Source: CBDFKU01 sp965248975 (lineage in GTDB: Bacteria > Chloroflexota > Dehalococcoidia > Lucifugimonadales > JAGWBF01). Taken from it: a stretch of 64,000 nt of DNA. The stretch spans positions 1-64,000 of the forward strand of contig CBDFKU010000013.1 in NCBI GenBank assembly GCA_965248975.1, given 5' to 3'. A program made the position numbers and the translations under genes. The notes beneath the pieces were generated by a model that saw only the letters and a list, made by a program, of their open reading frames with translations, did no database searches and was not told the origin of the DNA. This document shows positions 1-7,334 of this stretch, in pieces (within the stretch, counting starts at the first letter, position 1; the number at the start of each line of letters is the position of its first letter).

Positions 1-2189
1 ACACCGAGGCCAGGCTGGCCTCCATCGCCGAGGAGCTGCTGGCCGACATCGAGCTGAACACGGTCGACTTCGTCCCCAACTTCGACGGATCTCTGGACGA
101 ACCCACAGTGCTCCCTGGACTATTGCCCAACATGCTTGTCAATGGTGCCTCAGGCATCGCAGTGGGTATGGCCACCAACATACCTCCCCATAACCTGAAC
201 GAGATCTGCGACGCGGTGATACACCTGGTGGACTATCCCGATGCTCCCATCGAGGACCTGATGAAACTGGTCCCCGGCCCCGATTTTCCTACCGGGGGCA
301 GTGATACGTGGGCGTCTGGTATTGCGGACGCATACACCACCGGCCATGGCAGGGTGGTGATGGAGGCCAAGACCAAGGTCGAGGAGCTACGGGGCGGCAG
401 AGAGCAAATAGTGATTAACGAGCTGCCTTTCCAGGTGAACAAGGCCTCGATGGTGGAGAAGATCGCCCACCTGGTGAGGGACAAGAAGATAGAAGGCATC
501 TCGGACGTGCGGGACGAGTCCGACCGGCACGGGCTCAGGGTGGTGCTGGAGCTGCGGAAGGACGTCCAATCAGAGGTAATCCTGAACAACCTGTACCGCC
601 ACACGCAGATGCGGTCTTCCTTCAACGTGATAATGCTGGCCCTGGTAGACGGCCAGCCACAAGTGCTCGGACTGAAGCGGTCACTGCAGCTTTATATCGA
701 TCACCGGCGCGTGATCATCACCCGCCGCTCCGAACACTTGCTCAAGGTAGCCAGAGAGCGGGCCCACATCGTGGAAGGGTTGCGGTTGGCCTTGGACCGC
801 CTTGACGAGGTGATATCCATCATCCGTGCCTCCGAGGATGCCAGCGCCGCTCGACAGAACCTCATGGAGAGGCTGGACCTGACCCAGCCCCAGGCCCAAG
901 CCATCCTGGACATGCAGCTTCGACGCCTTGCCGCCCTGGAGCGTGAGAAGCTGGAAGAAGAGTATCGAGACCTGCTGAAGACCATCGCTGATCTGGAGGA
1001 GTTGCTGGCCGACCCGACGAAAGTGTTGGCAGCCATCAAGGAAGATACTCGAAGGCTCAAGAAGCGCTACGGTGACGACCGGCGCACTGAGATATGGGAG
1101 GAAGAGGCCTCGATCCATACGCTGGAGGAGCTAACCCTCCACCAGGACGTTGTGATCACCCTGAGCCAGCGGGGGTACATCAAGCGCATACCCATCGCCA
1201 CGTACAAGCTCCAGCACCGCGGTGGCAAGGGCGTGAGGGGCATGACTACCCGGGAGGACGACGCGCTTCAGGATCTGCTGCTGGCCGATACCCACGACAC
1301 TCTTCTGTTTTTCACCAGCCGAGGGCGCGTATACCAGCTACGCTCCTTCCAGATATCGTCGGACACCTCCCGTACTACCCGAGGGACTTCGGTCTTCAAC
1401 CTCATACGCCTAGGACAAGATGAGAGGATCAGCGCCGTGGTGGCCGTGCCGGAACTGGCCGACGGCAGCGTTCTGGTCATGGGCACGCAAATGGGAGAGG
1501 GTAAAGGCACTGAACCTGTCGGCCCTGTCCAACATGCCTGGGCCAGCGGGCTGAATGCCATGGACCTGGAGCCCGGGGATGAGCTGGTGTCCGTGCGCTT
1601 GGCCAACGACGCAGACGAGGTGATGATGGTTACCCGGAATGGCCAGGGCGTGCGGTTCCCGCTGACGCAGGTCCCCAGAAGGTCCAGGGCCGCCGGCGGC
1701 GTGCGGGGCATACGGCTGGTCAAGGGCGACGTGCTGGTTTCCATGGAGATCGTTACCCCCCGCGGAACCCTCCTCGTGGTGAGCAGACAGGGGTACGGTA
1801 AGCTCGTGAACATCTCCCGGTTCCGCATGCAAGGGCGGGGCGGGATGGGGACCCGGGCCTTCATGACCAGCTCTAAGACCGGTCAGGTGGCCGGCGCCAG
1901 GGTGGTCACCGAGGGCCAGGACGACGAAGTCATGCTGGTCTCCGCCAACTGTCAGGTGTTCCGCACCAGCCTCAACGAAATCTCCCGCCAGGGAAGGAAT
2001 GCTCGGGGAGTGATCATATGGCGACCGGACGACGACGATGAGGTGGCGTCTATCGCCTGCCTGCCCGAGAAGGGTTTCAGCCCGAAGCCCAATGGTACCA
2101 GCCAGGCTGTCAACGGGAACGGAAGCAAAGGGGACGTCGAGTGGAGCTCCAACGGCGAAGGGGAGGCGGAGGAGGTTCCGGAGGCCTGA
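1..2189 (+). CDS. gyrA: DNA gyrase subunit A, 5'-truncated by window edge
   Basis: C-terminal roughly 728 residues of the gyrase A subunit, which cuts and religates DNA during ATP-driven negative supercoiling. The reading frame is open from the first base; bases 1-2 are the end of a codon followed by Thr-Glu-Ala-Arg-Leu, so the window appears to open inside the codon of the catalytic tyrosine (inferred from the family motif Arg-Tyr-Thr-Glu). Next come the NFDGS and EPTVLPG segments of the breakage-reunion domain, a long coiled-coil tower and hinge (about bases 700-1100), then a C-terminal beta-pinwheel. A GyrA-box-like QHRGGKG at about 1211-1231 separates GyrA from ParC. The tail is low-complexity (NGNGSKG, EGEAEEVPEA). 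Ends in TGA and faces a convergent flavin reductase. Confidence 0.95.
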   Translation, partial: TEARLASIAEELLADIELNTVDFVPNFDGSLDEPTVLPGLLPNMLVNGASGIAVGMATNIPPHNLNEICDAVIHLVDYPDAPIEDLMKLVPGPDFPTGGSDTWASGIADAYTTGHGRVVMEAKTKVEELRGGREQIVINELPFQVNKASMVEKIAHLVRDKKIEGISDVRDESDRHGLRVVLELRKDVQSEVILNNLYRHTQMRSSFNVIMLALVDGQPQVLGLKRSLQLYIDHRRVIITRRSEHLLKVARERAHIVEGLRLALDRLDEVISIIRASEDASAARQNLMERLDLTQPQAQAILDMQLRRLAALEREKLEEEYRDLLKTIADLEELLADPTKVLAAIKEDTRRLKKRYGDDRRTEIWEEEASIHTLEELTLHQDVVITLSQRGYIKRIPIATYKLQHRGGKGVRGMTTREDDALQDLLLADTHDTLLFFTSRGRVYQLRSFQISSDTSRTTRGTSVFNLIRLGQDERISAVVAVPELADGSVLVMGTQMGEGKGTEPVGPVQHAWASGLNAMDLEPGDELVSVRLANDADEVMMVTRNGQGVRFPLTQVPRRSRAAGGVRGIRLVKGDVLVSMEIVTPRGTLLVVSRQGYGKLVNISRFRMQGRGGMGTRAFMTSSKTGQVAGARVVTEGQDDEVMLVSANCQVFRTSLNEISRQGRNARGVIIWRPDDDDEVASIACLPEKGFSPKPNGTSQAVNGNGSKGDVEWSSNGEGEAEEVPEA

Positions 2190-2268
2190 TAGCCATCTGA
2201 CCTCTCGTCGGATAAAAGCGAACACCCGGGGCCGGTTGCTTACCTGCTCAAAGGCCGATCCGGCTGAC

Positions 2269-2757
2269 CTAGCTGAGACCGCTGTACCACCTGGTCTCGA
2301 AGAAGATGAGGGGAGAAGCGGGCTGGCCTTGCTGGATCTCCTCCACCTCTGCGATATAGATAGTGTGGTCGCCGTGTTCGTGAGAGCCCACCACCCGGCA
2401 ACCGAAGAAGACAAGCGCCCCCTTCAGAGAGGGTAGTCTAGTAGCTGGCGTGATCGAGTACTCGTAGTCTATGTCGCCGTGCCGGTCCTCTGGGCGCCTG
2501 GCGAAGTACTTCCCGATGGCCTCCTGCTCTGAGCTGAGGATGTTGACTCCGAAGCTACGCTGCTTCTCTACGAATTTGTAGGTGTTGGTGTTGTGGGCCA
2601 CGCACACCAGCACAAGGGGGGGCTCCAGGCAGACCGAGGTGAAGGAGTTGGCGCTCATCCCGTGCACCTGATCGTCGTCGTCTAGAGTGGTCACCACGGT
2701 AACTCCCGTCGCGAACTCCGACATGCAGCCTCTGAACTCATCCTTACTGACCGACAT
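2269..2757 (-). CDS. Flavin reductase family protein (FMN-binding split barrel)
   Basis: 162 residues, the usual size for flavin reductase-like FMN-binding proteins, which reduce FMN with NAD(P)H, often for a partner monooxygenase. The family pattern is visible: the N-terminal FATGVTVVTT segment, GMSANSFTSVCLEPPLVLVC in the core (the Ser/Thr loop binds flavin phosphate), FGVNILSSEQ, and a C-terminal FFETRWYSGL. The ATG start is immediate and no better start is seen. The amidase pair lies upstream on the same strand with a 64-bp gap. No oxygenase partner is adjacent, so the substrate is unknown. Confidence 0.85.
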   Translation of the reverse strand: MSVSKDEFRGCMSEFATGVTVVTTLDDDDQVHGMSANSFTSVCLEPPLVLVCVAHNTNTYKFVEKQRSFGVNILSSEQEAIGKYFARRPEDRHGDIDYEYSITPATRLPSLKGALVFFGCRVVGSHEHGDHTIYIAEVEEIQQGQPASPLIFFETRWYSGLS

Positions 2758-2783
2758 ACAAACCTCTTGTTTTTTCTATTTAC

Positions 2784-2812
2784 ATTATACTGAAAACCCC
2801 GTTCCGCCTCCA
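2784..2812 (-). promoter_or_regulatory. Possible sigma70 promoter of the flavin reductase gene
   Basis: On the minus strand a perfect TATAAT (2784-2789) is separated by 17 bp from a poor -35 match, TGGAGG (2807-2812). It lies 27 bp upstream of the ATG. Only the -10 box is convincing. Confidence 0.35.
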
Positions 2813-2821
2813 GTCCCGACG

Positions 2822-4240
2822 CTACACCGGCGGTTTCATGGTGTGCCAGGGAGTTGCCTGCTCGTAAGCATGGCCTACCCTCAGCAGCGTTCCCTCGGCG
2901 AAGGGACGGCCTCCCAGTTGGAGTCCCATGGGGAGGTTGTCGGTGGTGAAGCCACAAGGTATGGAGACGGCGGGCATGGCCGTCAGCGCATAGCAGCCGG
3001 TGTAGGATCGGCGGAAGAAGAAGCGGGACCTTACCTGCTCCGCATCCTCGAAGGGCGCCGTGAGGTTGGTGTGCTTGGGCGGCGGGTAGGGGTAGGTGGC
3101 CGATACTAGCACCTCCACTTTTTGGAGGGCCTCCATGAACTGCCTCCGCAGCAGCACCCTGGCTTTCATGGCCCGGTTGAAGATCTTGTTGGGCACCAGA
3201 GCTGCCGACAGCAAGCGGGTCCGGGTGGCCGGGTCCAGGTCCATGGGACGGGTCCGCAGTATCTCGTCCCTGGCTCCAGCTCCCTCGGTGTCGGCGATTC
3301 CCACGAAGATCGCTCCGGCCAGGGAGATCAGGGGGATGGAGACCTCCACCACGTCCGCCCCCTGCTCTCGTAGCACCTCCAGGGCGCGGTCCACGGCCAA
3401 CTTCACCTCCGGGTCCAGGTAGGGGCTCTCGTGGAGCTCCTTGATCAGCCCGATGCGCATCCCCTTGATGCCCTGGCCGAGCTGAGCGGTGTAGTCGGGA
3501 ACGGGCTGGCGGCTGGTATAGGGATCCTTGGGGTCGTGGCCGGCGATGGCCCCGAGTACCAGGGCGCAATCCTCCACCGACTTGGTCATAGGGGCCACGG
3601 CGTCCATGTACCAGCACATCGGGGTGACCCCGAAGCGGCTGACGCGAGTAAAGGTCGGCCGCAACCCGACAGCGCTGCAGTTGGCGGCGGGCCCCCGCCC
3701 CGATCCCCCGGTATCTTCTCCCAGGGAGGCGGCGCACAGGTCGGCGGCCAGGGCGACGCCGGACCCGCTGCTGGACTCGCCAGGGGTCCGCTCCTGATCC
3801 CAGGGGTTTCTCGGTATGCCCCATGGCGGGTTCTGGGTGCCGCCCATTGCCAGCTCGCTCAGGTTCAGCTTGCCCAGGAGGATCGCCCCAGCGCGCTTGA
3901 GGCCGGTCATAACCGTTGCATCGTCGCCGGGCACGAAATCCTTGTACACCCGGGAACCGTTTGTGGTCAGGATACCCTTGGTCCAAATTTGATCCTTCAC
4001 CGCCACGGGCACGCCGAAAAGCGTCCCCAGGGCCGAGCCCCGCTGCAACGCGTCCTCGGCCTGCCGGGCCTCGGCCAGCGCACGCTCTCTGCATACAGTA
4101 ATGTAGGCATGCAGGTTGGAGTCCAGCCGGTCTATCCGGTCGAGGTACGACTGCACCGCCTCAACCGGCGACACCCGCCTGCTCCTTATGGCAGCGGCGG
4201 TTTCGGCGGCCGTTAGTAAGGTTATCTCTTGGTCCGGCAC
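2822..4240 (-). CDS. Amidase-signature hydrolase (GatA/AtzE-like)
   Basis: 472 residues, full length for the amidase signature family. The Ser-cisSer-Lys triad can be placed: Lys82 in VAVKDQI, cis-Ser156 in GESSSGSG, and nucleophile Ser180 in DTGGSGRGP. GatA proper normally has GGSSGGS and a different substrate channel, so this is more likely a catabolic or biosynthetic amidase than the tRNA-dependent amidotransferase subunit, and no gatB is in the window. The start is GTG at 4240, one base after the stop of the upstream GatC-like gene (TGA-T-GTG), so the two are almost certainly translated together and form a complex. That arrangement matches the AtzE-AtzG type of amidase with a small GatC-like partner. 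The substrate is unknown. Confidence 0.85.
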   Translation of the reverse strand: MPDQEITLLTAAETAAAIRSRRVSPVEAVQSYLDRIDRLDSNLHAYITVCRERALAEARQAEDALQRGSALGTLFGVPVAVKDQIWTKGILTTNGSRVYKDFVPGDDATVMTGLKRAGAILLGKLNLSELAMGGTQNPPWGIPRNPWDQERTPGESSSGSGVALAADLCAASLGEDTGGSGRGPAANCSAVGLRPTFTRVSRFGVTPMCWYMDAVAPMTKSVEDCALVLGAIAGHDPKDPYTSRQPVPDYTAQLGQGIKGMRIGLIKELHESPYLDPEVKLAVDRALEVLREQGADVVEVSIPLISLAGAIFVGIADTEGAGARDEILRTRPMDLDPATRTRLLSAALVPNKIFNRAMKARVLLRRQFMEALQKVEVLVSATYPYPPPKHTNLTAPFEDAEQVRSRFFFRRSYTGCYALTAMPAVSIPCGFTTDNLPMGLQLGGRPFAEGTLLRVGHAYEQATPWHTMKPPV

Positions 4241-4241
4241 A

Positions 4242-4430
4242 TCAAGCCTCCTCGGGAAACACGATGGGAGGCTGGATGTCGGCCAGGTCGAGCTCCTTCA
4301 GCCGCTCCAGCTCCTGGATCAGGCTCTCGAAACGGTTGGCGACCTCCGATAGCTCGTGGTCCGGTATCGTGATTCCCACCAGATCGGCAAGCTCTCGGGC
4401 GCGCTCTTCCTTCGAAAGGGACATAGACAC
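4242..4430 (-). CDS. GatC-like small amidase partner subunit
   Basis: A very short protein of 60-62 residues. GatC proteins are usually about 95 residues; this length is nearer to AtzG, the GatC-like stabilising subunit of biuret hydrolase. The sequence has the GatC pattern of two helices (ERARELADLVGI; ELSEVANRFESLIQELERLKELDL) followed by an acidic, proline-rich tail (PPIVFPEEA) that wraps around the amidase in known complexes. The longest ORF starts at GTG 4430, but ATG 4424 (MSLSKEER) has a GGGAGG at the right distance and is the better start. It is translationally coupled to the amidase. No catalytic role is expected. Confidence 0.7.
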   Translation of the reverse strand: MSMSLSKEERARELADLVGITIPDHELSEVANRFESLIQELERLKELDLADIQPPIVFPEEA

Positions 4431-4509
4431 CTCCCGGGGGAATTATGACACATGGGTCAACATCAGGCGAGTTGGCCCTGTTGCTGACGACCCATATGTC
4501 TGCTACATT

Positions 4510-4554
4510 GTCGTGAGGTAAAGGGTCGTGAGATAACGGGTCGTGGGGGAACGG
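4510..4554 (+). repeat. Three tandem 15-bp repeats upstream of the CitE-like gene
   Basis: Three head-to-tail copies at 4510-4524, 4525-4539 and 4540-4554, all starting GTCGTG and ending in AAGG or ACGG, with a few substitutions between copies. They sit 55 bp before the ATG at 4609. Similar 14-16-bp repeats occur in front of three other genes here. Confidence 0.85.
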
Positions 4555-4608
4555 TCGGATCGCAGACTAGGCCAACTGGCCATTCTCGAACTGAGAGATT
4601 GAGAAAAC

Positions 4609-5487
4609 ATGCCGGAGCTTCTGAGGAGCCTGATATTCGTGCCGGGGAACCGGGAGGACATGCTGGAGAAGGCCCGTGACTTCGACGCCGACGTGATAGT
4701 AGCCGACCTGGAGGACTCGGTGCCGCCCGGGGAGAAGGCCGGCGCCCGGCGAATAACGGCGGAGGTGGCCGCCACCTTGTCGGGACGCGGCCGGAAGGTC
4801 ATGGTCCGACTCAACTCCCTGGACACAGGCCTCACCCAGGGCGAGCTTTCCGAAGTGGCGGGTCCACATCTCTACGGCTTTAGCATCGGCAAGGTCGAAT
4901 CCGTCTGGGACATCGCTGAATGCGACCGTATAGCGTCCTCTGTGGAGGCAAAGGCGGGACTGCAGCAGGGACAGCTGAAGATCATTCCCTGGATAGAGAA
5001 CTCCCGCGCCGTCATCAGGACTTATGACATAGCCGTCGCCTCACCGAGGATCGTGGGTCTGGCCTTCGGGGCCGAGGACTACACCGACGACATGGGGGTA
5101 CAGCGCACCGATGCGGGGGAGGAGGTGGCGTTTCCCCGGGCAATGGTCGCCGTCGCGGCGAAGGCTGCGGGGGTAGCGCCCATCGACACACCCTACGTCC
5201 GCTTTCGGGACACTGAGGGCCTGAGGAAGGACATCGAGCTGGTCCTGAAGCTGGGATACACCGGAAAGTTCGCCATCCACCCGGCCCAGCTAAGCTCGAT
5301 AAACCAGATGTTCTCTCCAGACCCCGAAGACGTCGAGTACGCTCGGAGGGTCCTCGCGGCCTGGGCCGAGGCCGAGGCATCAGGCCGCGGATCCACGTCC
5401 CTGGACGGCCGGATGATAGATGTGCCTGTGGTCAAGCGCGCCCGGGGCTTGCTGGCCCTGGCAGACGCCATCGCTGACAGGAAGTAG
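4609..5487 (+). CDS. HpcH/HpaI aldolase / citrate lyase beta-like (CoA ester lyase)
   Basis: 292 residues, typical of the CitE-like family (malyl-CoA, methylmalyl-CoA or citramalyl-CoA lyases), TIM-barrel enzymes that split CoA esters with Mg2+. Visible markers: the N-terminal RSLIFVPGNREDMLEKA, metal/acyl-loop DLEDSVPPGEKA, VRLNSLDTG (conserved Arg that binds the carbonyl), PWIENSRAV with the metal-ligand Glu, GLAFGAEDYTDDMG with the second metal-ligand Asp, and GKFAIHPAQ at the end. The full active site appears present. It has no strong ribosome site and lies just after three tandem repeats. The exact substrate cannot be fixed from sequence. Confidence 0.87.
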   Translation: MPELLRSLIFVPGNREDMLEKARDFDADVIVADLEDSVPPGEKAGARRITAEVAATLSGRGRKVMVRLNSLDTGLTQGELSEVAGPHLYGFSIGKVESVWDIAECDRIASSVEAKAGLQQGQLKIIPWIENSRAVIRTYDIAVASPRIVGLAFGAEDYTDDMGVQRTDAGEEVAFPRAMVAVAAKAAGVAPIDTPYVRFRDTEGLRKDIELVLKLGYTGKFAIHPAQLSSINQMFSPDPEDVEYARRVLAAWAEAEASGRGSTSLDGRMIDVPVVKRARGLLALADAIADRK

Positions 5488-5512
5488 CAAGAAGGAAGTT
5501 TTGCCGGAAATC

Positions 5513-5540
5513 CCTGATGCCGCACACCTGATGTCGCACA
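5513..5540 (+). repeat. Two tandem 14-bp repeats ending at the folB ribosome site
   Basis: CCTGATGCCGCACA (5513-5526) is followed directly by CCTGATGTCGCACA (5527-5540), one substitution apart. The second copy ends exactly where the AAGGAGG ribosome site (5541-5547) begins. Confidence 0.8.
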
Positions 5541-5546
5541 AAGGAG

Positions 5547-5921
5547 GTGACGGTGCCCTCTGACCGGATAATCCTCGAAGGGATGATGTTCTACGCCTAC
5601 CACGGCAGTAGCCCCGAGGAACGCTCCATCGGCCAGCCATTCCAGGTGGACGCGGAAGCCGAGCTCGACCTGAGCATAGCGGCGAAGTCCGACAGCCGGG
5701 ACGACACCGTCAGCTATACCCACATCTACCGGGTGGTCAGGGACGTGATCGAGGGAGAGCCCCGCAACCTGCTGGAGGCTGTAGCCGAGGAGATCGCCCG
5801 GAGGGCGCTGGATTCCTTCCCCATACTGGCAGTCAGGGTGAAGGTCAAGAAGACCAGGCCCCCGATAAAGGGAGCGGTGGTATCCGGAGCGGCCGTGGAG
5901 ATCTACCGGTCTAGAACCTGA
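5547..5921 (+). CDS. folB: Dihydroneopterin aldolase
   Basis: About 122-124 residues, normal for FolB, which converts 7,8-dihydroneopterin to 6-hydroxymethyl-dihydropterin and glycolaldehyde in folate synthesis. Motifs: N-terminal IILEGMMFYAYHG with the pterin-site Tyr/His, DDTVSYTHIYRVV, a helix with LLEAVAEEIARR containing the conserved Glu, and VRVKVKKTRPP with the catalytic Lys. The longest ORF begins at GTG 5547, but that codon overlaps the ribosome site AAGGAGG; GTG at 5553 (VPSDRI) sits 5 bp after it and is the better start. No other folate genes are visible nearby. Its stop is 6 bp from the stop of the convergent amidohydrolase. Confidence 0.92.
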   Translation: MTVPSDRIILEGMMFYAYHGSSPEERSIGQPFQVDAEAELDLSIAAKSDSRDDTVSYTHIYRVVRDVIEGEPRNLLEAVAEEIARRALDSFPILAVRVKVKKTRPPIKGAVVSGAAVEIYRSRT

Positions 5922-5927
5922 TCCAAC

Positions 5928-7187
5928 TTATACCCGGGCGACCGGTTCCACGACGCCAGACAGGTGGTCCAGGTATGCTTCACCGTCTTTCATCACTAGC
6001 TTGACTCGATCCGGATCCTGCAGCTGCTTGATGTCTTTCAGCGGATCGCCATCAAGCACCAGGAGGTCGGCCGCCTTTCCCGGTAGGACGGTGCCTGTTT
6101 CCTGCTCCAGGCCGAGGCACTCCGCGGCCCAACCGGTGCCGGCCACCAGGGCCTGCATCGGGGTCATGCCCGCTTCCACCATGTACTGCATCTCCAGGGC
6201 GTTGTGAGGGTGGTCCCACCCTCCGGCGTCGGTGCCTGCTACAACCTTTACCCCCGCCGCCAGTGCCCGGTGCATGCTCTCGACGTGGTGGGAACGTAGC
6301 TCCTGGGCCCTGGCCCGGCCATGGGGCGTGCCCTTAGTACCATGGAAAACATAGACGGTGAAGGTGGGTACGAAGAAAGTCCCCTTGTCGGCCATCATCG
6401 GGATGAGGTCGGGGTCTTCGTCCAGATATGCGCCGTGCTCGATGGAGTCGGCCCCGGCCTCAATGGCCATGCGCAGCCCCGGGCCTCCCAGGGCGTGGCA
6501 CATGGCTTTCTTTCCCTGGGCGTGGGCTTCGTTGACCAGCGCCTGAACTTCGTCCGGGCCGAACTCGATATCCCTGGGGCCGTGGCCCTGCCGGGAGCTG
6601 GCGCCGCCCGTTGTGGCCAGCTTGATCACGTCTGCACCCGCTCTCACCACCTCCCGGACAGCTGCCCGCACCTGGTCGGGTCCGTTGGCCACCCCGCTGG
6701 GAAGGCTGGGGTCCATGGGAGCGGGGCGCCGGTGTCCCGAAGGGCTGCAGGAATCCGCCAGGCCGCCCGTGGCCGATATAGGGCTGGTGGCCACCACCAG
6801 CCGGGGTCCCGGTATCAGGCCCTGCTCCACCGCCAGCTTGAACCCCACGTCCAGCCAGCCGGCGTCCCGAACGGTGGTGTAGCCACTCAGCAGGGTCTGC
6901 TCGAGCACCCCCACCGTCCGGATGTTTCTTAGGCTCTGGGGCTCGTCCAGCCCCCACCGGCCCATGAGACTGTAGCCCTGGAAGCTCAGGTGGTCGTGGC
7001 AGTCGATCAGGCCCGGGAGCACAGTCAGACCGGTAACCTGGGTCACGTCGGCGCCGGACGGAATCGGGACTTCTTCCTTCCGGCCCACTGCGCTTATGCG
7101 TCCCTGTTCGTCTATCAAGACGGTCGAGTCGACCAGGGTTGGTGCGCCCGTGCCATCGATGAGGTTCCCTCCGACCAGCGCTCTCAT
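5928..7187 (-). CDS. Amidohydrolase family protein (imidazolonepropionase/prolidase-like)
   Basis: 419 residues, full length for the metal-dependent amidohydrolase superfamily. Composite beta-sandwich ends flank a TIM barrel: N-terminal GGNLIDGTGAPTLVDSTVLI, the HxH pair in LIDCHDHLSF, a Lys-bearing strand ADVIKLATTGGAS (candidate carboxylated or metal-bridging Lys), barrel histidines in AMCHALGG and ADSIEHGAYL, and the strand-8 Asp in VVAGTDAGGWDHPHNAL. The C-terminal sandwich has TVLPGKAADLLVLDGDPLKDI. All metal ligands appear present, so it should be active, probably on cyclic amides or dipeptide-like substrates. ATG start preceded by AGGAGG. Confidence 0.88.
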   Translation of the reverse strand: MRALVGGNLIDGTGAPTLVDSTVLIDEQGRISAVGRKEEVPIPSGADVTQVTGLTVLPGLIDCHDHLSFQGYSLMGRWGLDEPQSLRNIRTVGVLEQTLLSGYTTVRDAGWLDVGFKLAVEQGLIPGPRLVVATSPISATGGLADSCSPSGHRRPAPMDPSLPSGVANGPDQVRAAVREVVRAGADVIKLATTGGASSRQGHGPRDIEFGPDEVQALVNEAHAQGKKAMCHALGGPGLRMAIEAGADSIEHGAYLDEDPDLIPMMADKGTFFVPTFTVYVFHGTKGTPHGRARAQELRSHHVESMHRALAAGVKVVAGTDAGGWDHPHNALEMQYMVEAGMTPMQALVAGTGWAAECLGLEQETGTVLPGKAADLLVLDGDPLKDIKQLQDPDRVKLVMKDGEAYLDHLSGVVEPVARV

Positions 7188-7229
7188 GGCTACCTCCTGG
7201 TACGATTTCTCTGGGGAAAGCCCGCCTCA

Positions 7230-7258
7230 ATTGTATCAGGGCGTCCCCCGGCTGTTAA
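7230..7258 (-). promoter_or_regulatory. Sigma70-type promoter of the amidohydrolase gene
   Basis: Minus-strand TTAACA (7253-7258), 17-bp spacer, TACAAT (7230-7235), 42 bp upstream of the ATG at 7187. Confidence 0.55.
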
Positions 7259-7277
7259 GCGTGGTGACGGACAATAA

Positions 7278-7311
7278 GAGAGGGGGCACCTGGTTCCTGG
7301 TGCCCCCTCTC
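7278..7311 (-). terminator. Intrinsic terminator of the secreted-protein gene
   Basis: A perfect 13-bp stem (GAGAGGGGGCACC at 7278-7290 pairing with 7299-7311) around an 8-nt loop. On the minus strand the hairpin follows the stop at 7335 and is followed by a weak T-rich stretch (TTATTGT). Confidence 0.75.
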
Positions 7312-7334
7312 CGAAGGTCCTGTGCTTTTGTGGT

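Noticed and set aside
1410..2414. 334-codon minus-strand frame overlapping gyrA
   Set aside because: Antisense shadow with no recognisable motif.
2691..4094. 467-codon open frame overlapping the amidase gene
   Set aside because: Gly/Arg/Pro-rich shadow frame of a GC-rich gene, with no domain or ribosome site.
2822..4240. Call as true GatA of the tRNA amidotransferase
   Set aside because: Serine loop is GESSSGSG rather than the GatA form, GatC partner is too short, and no gatB is near.
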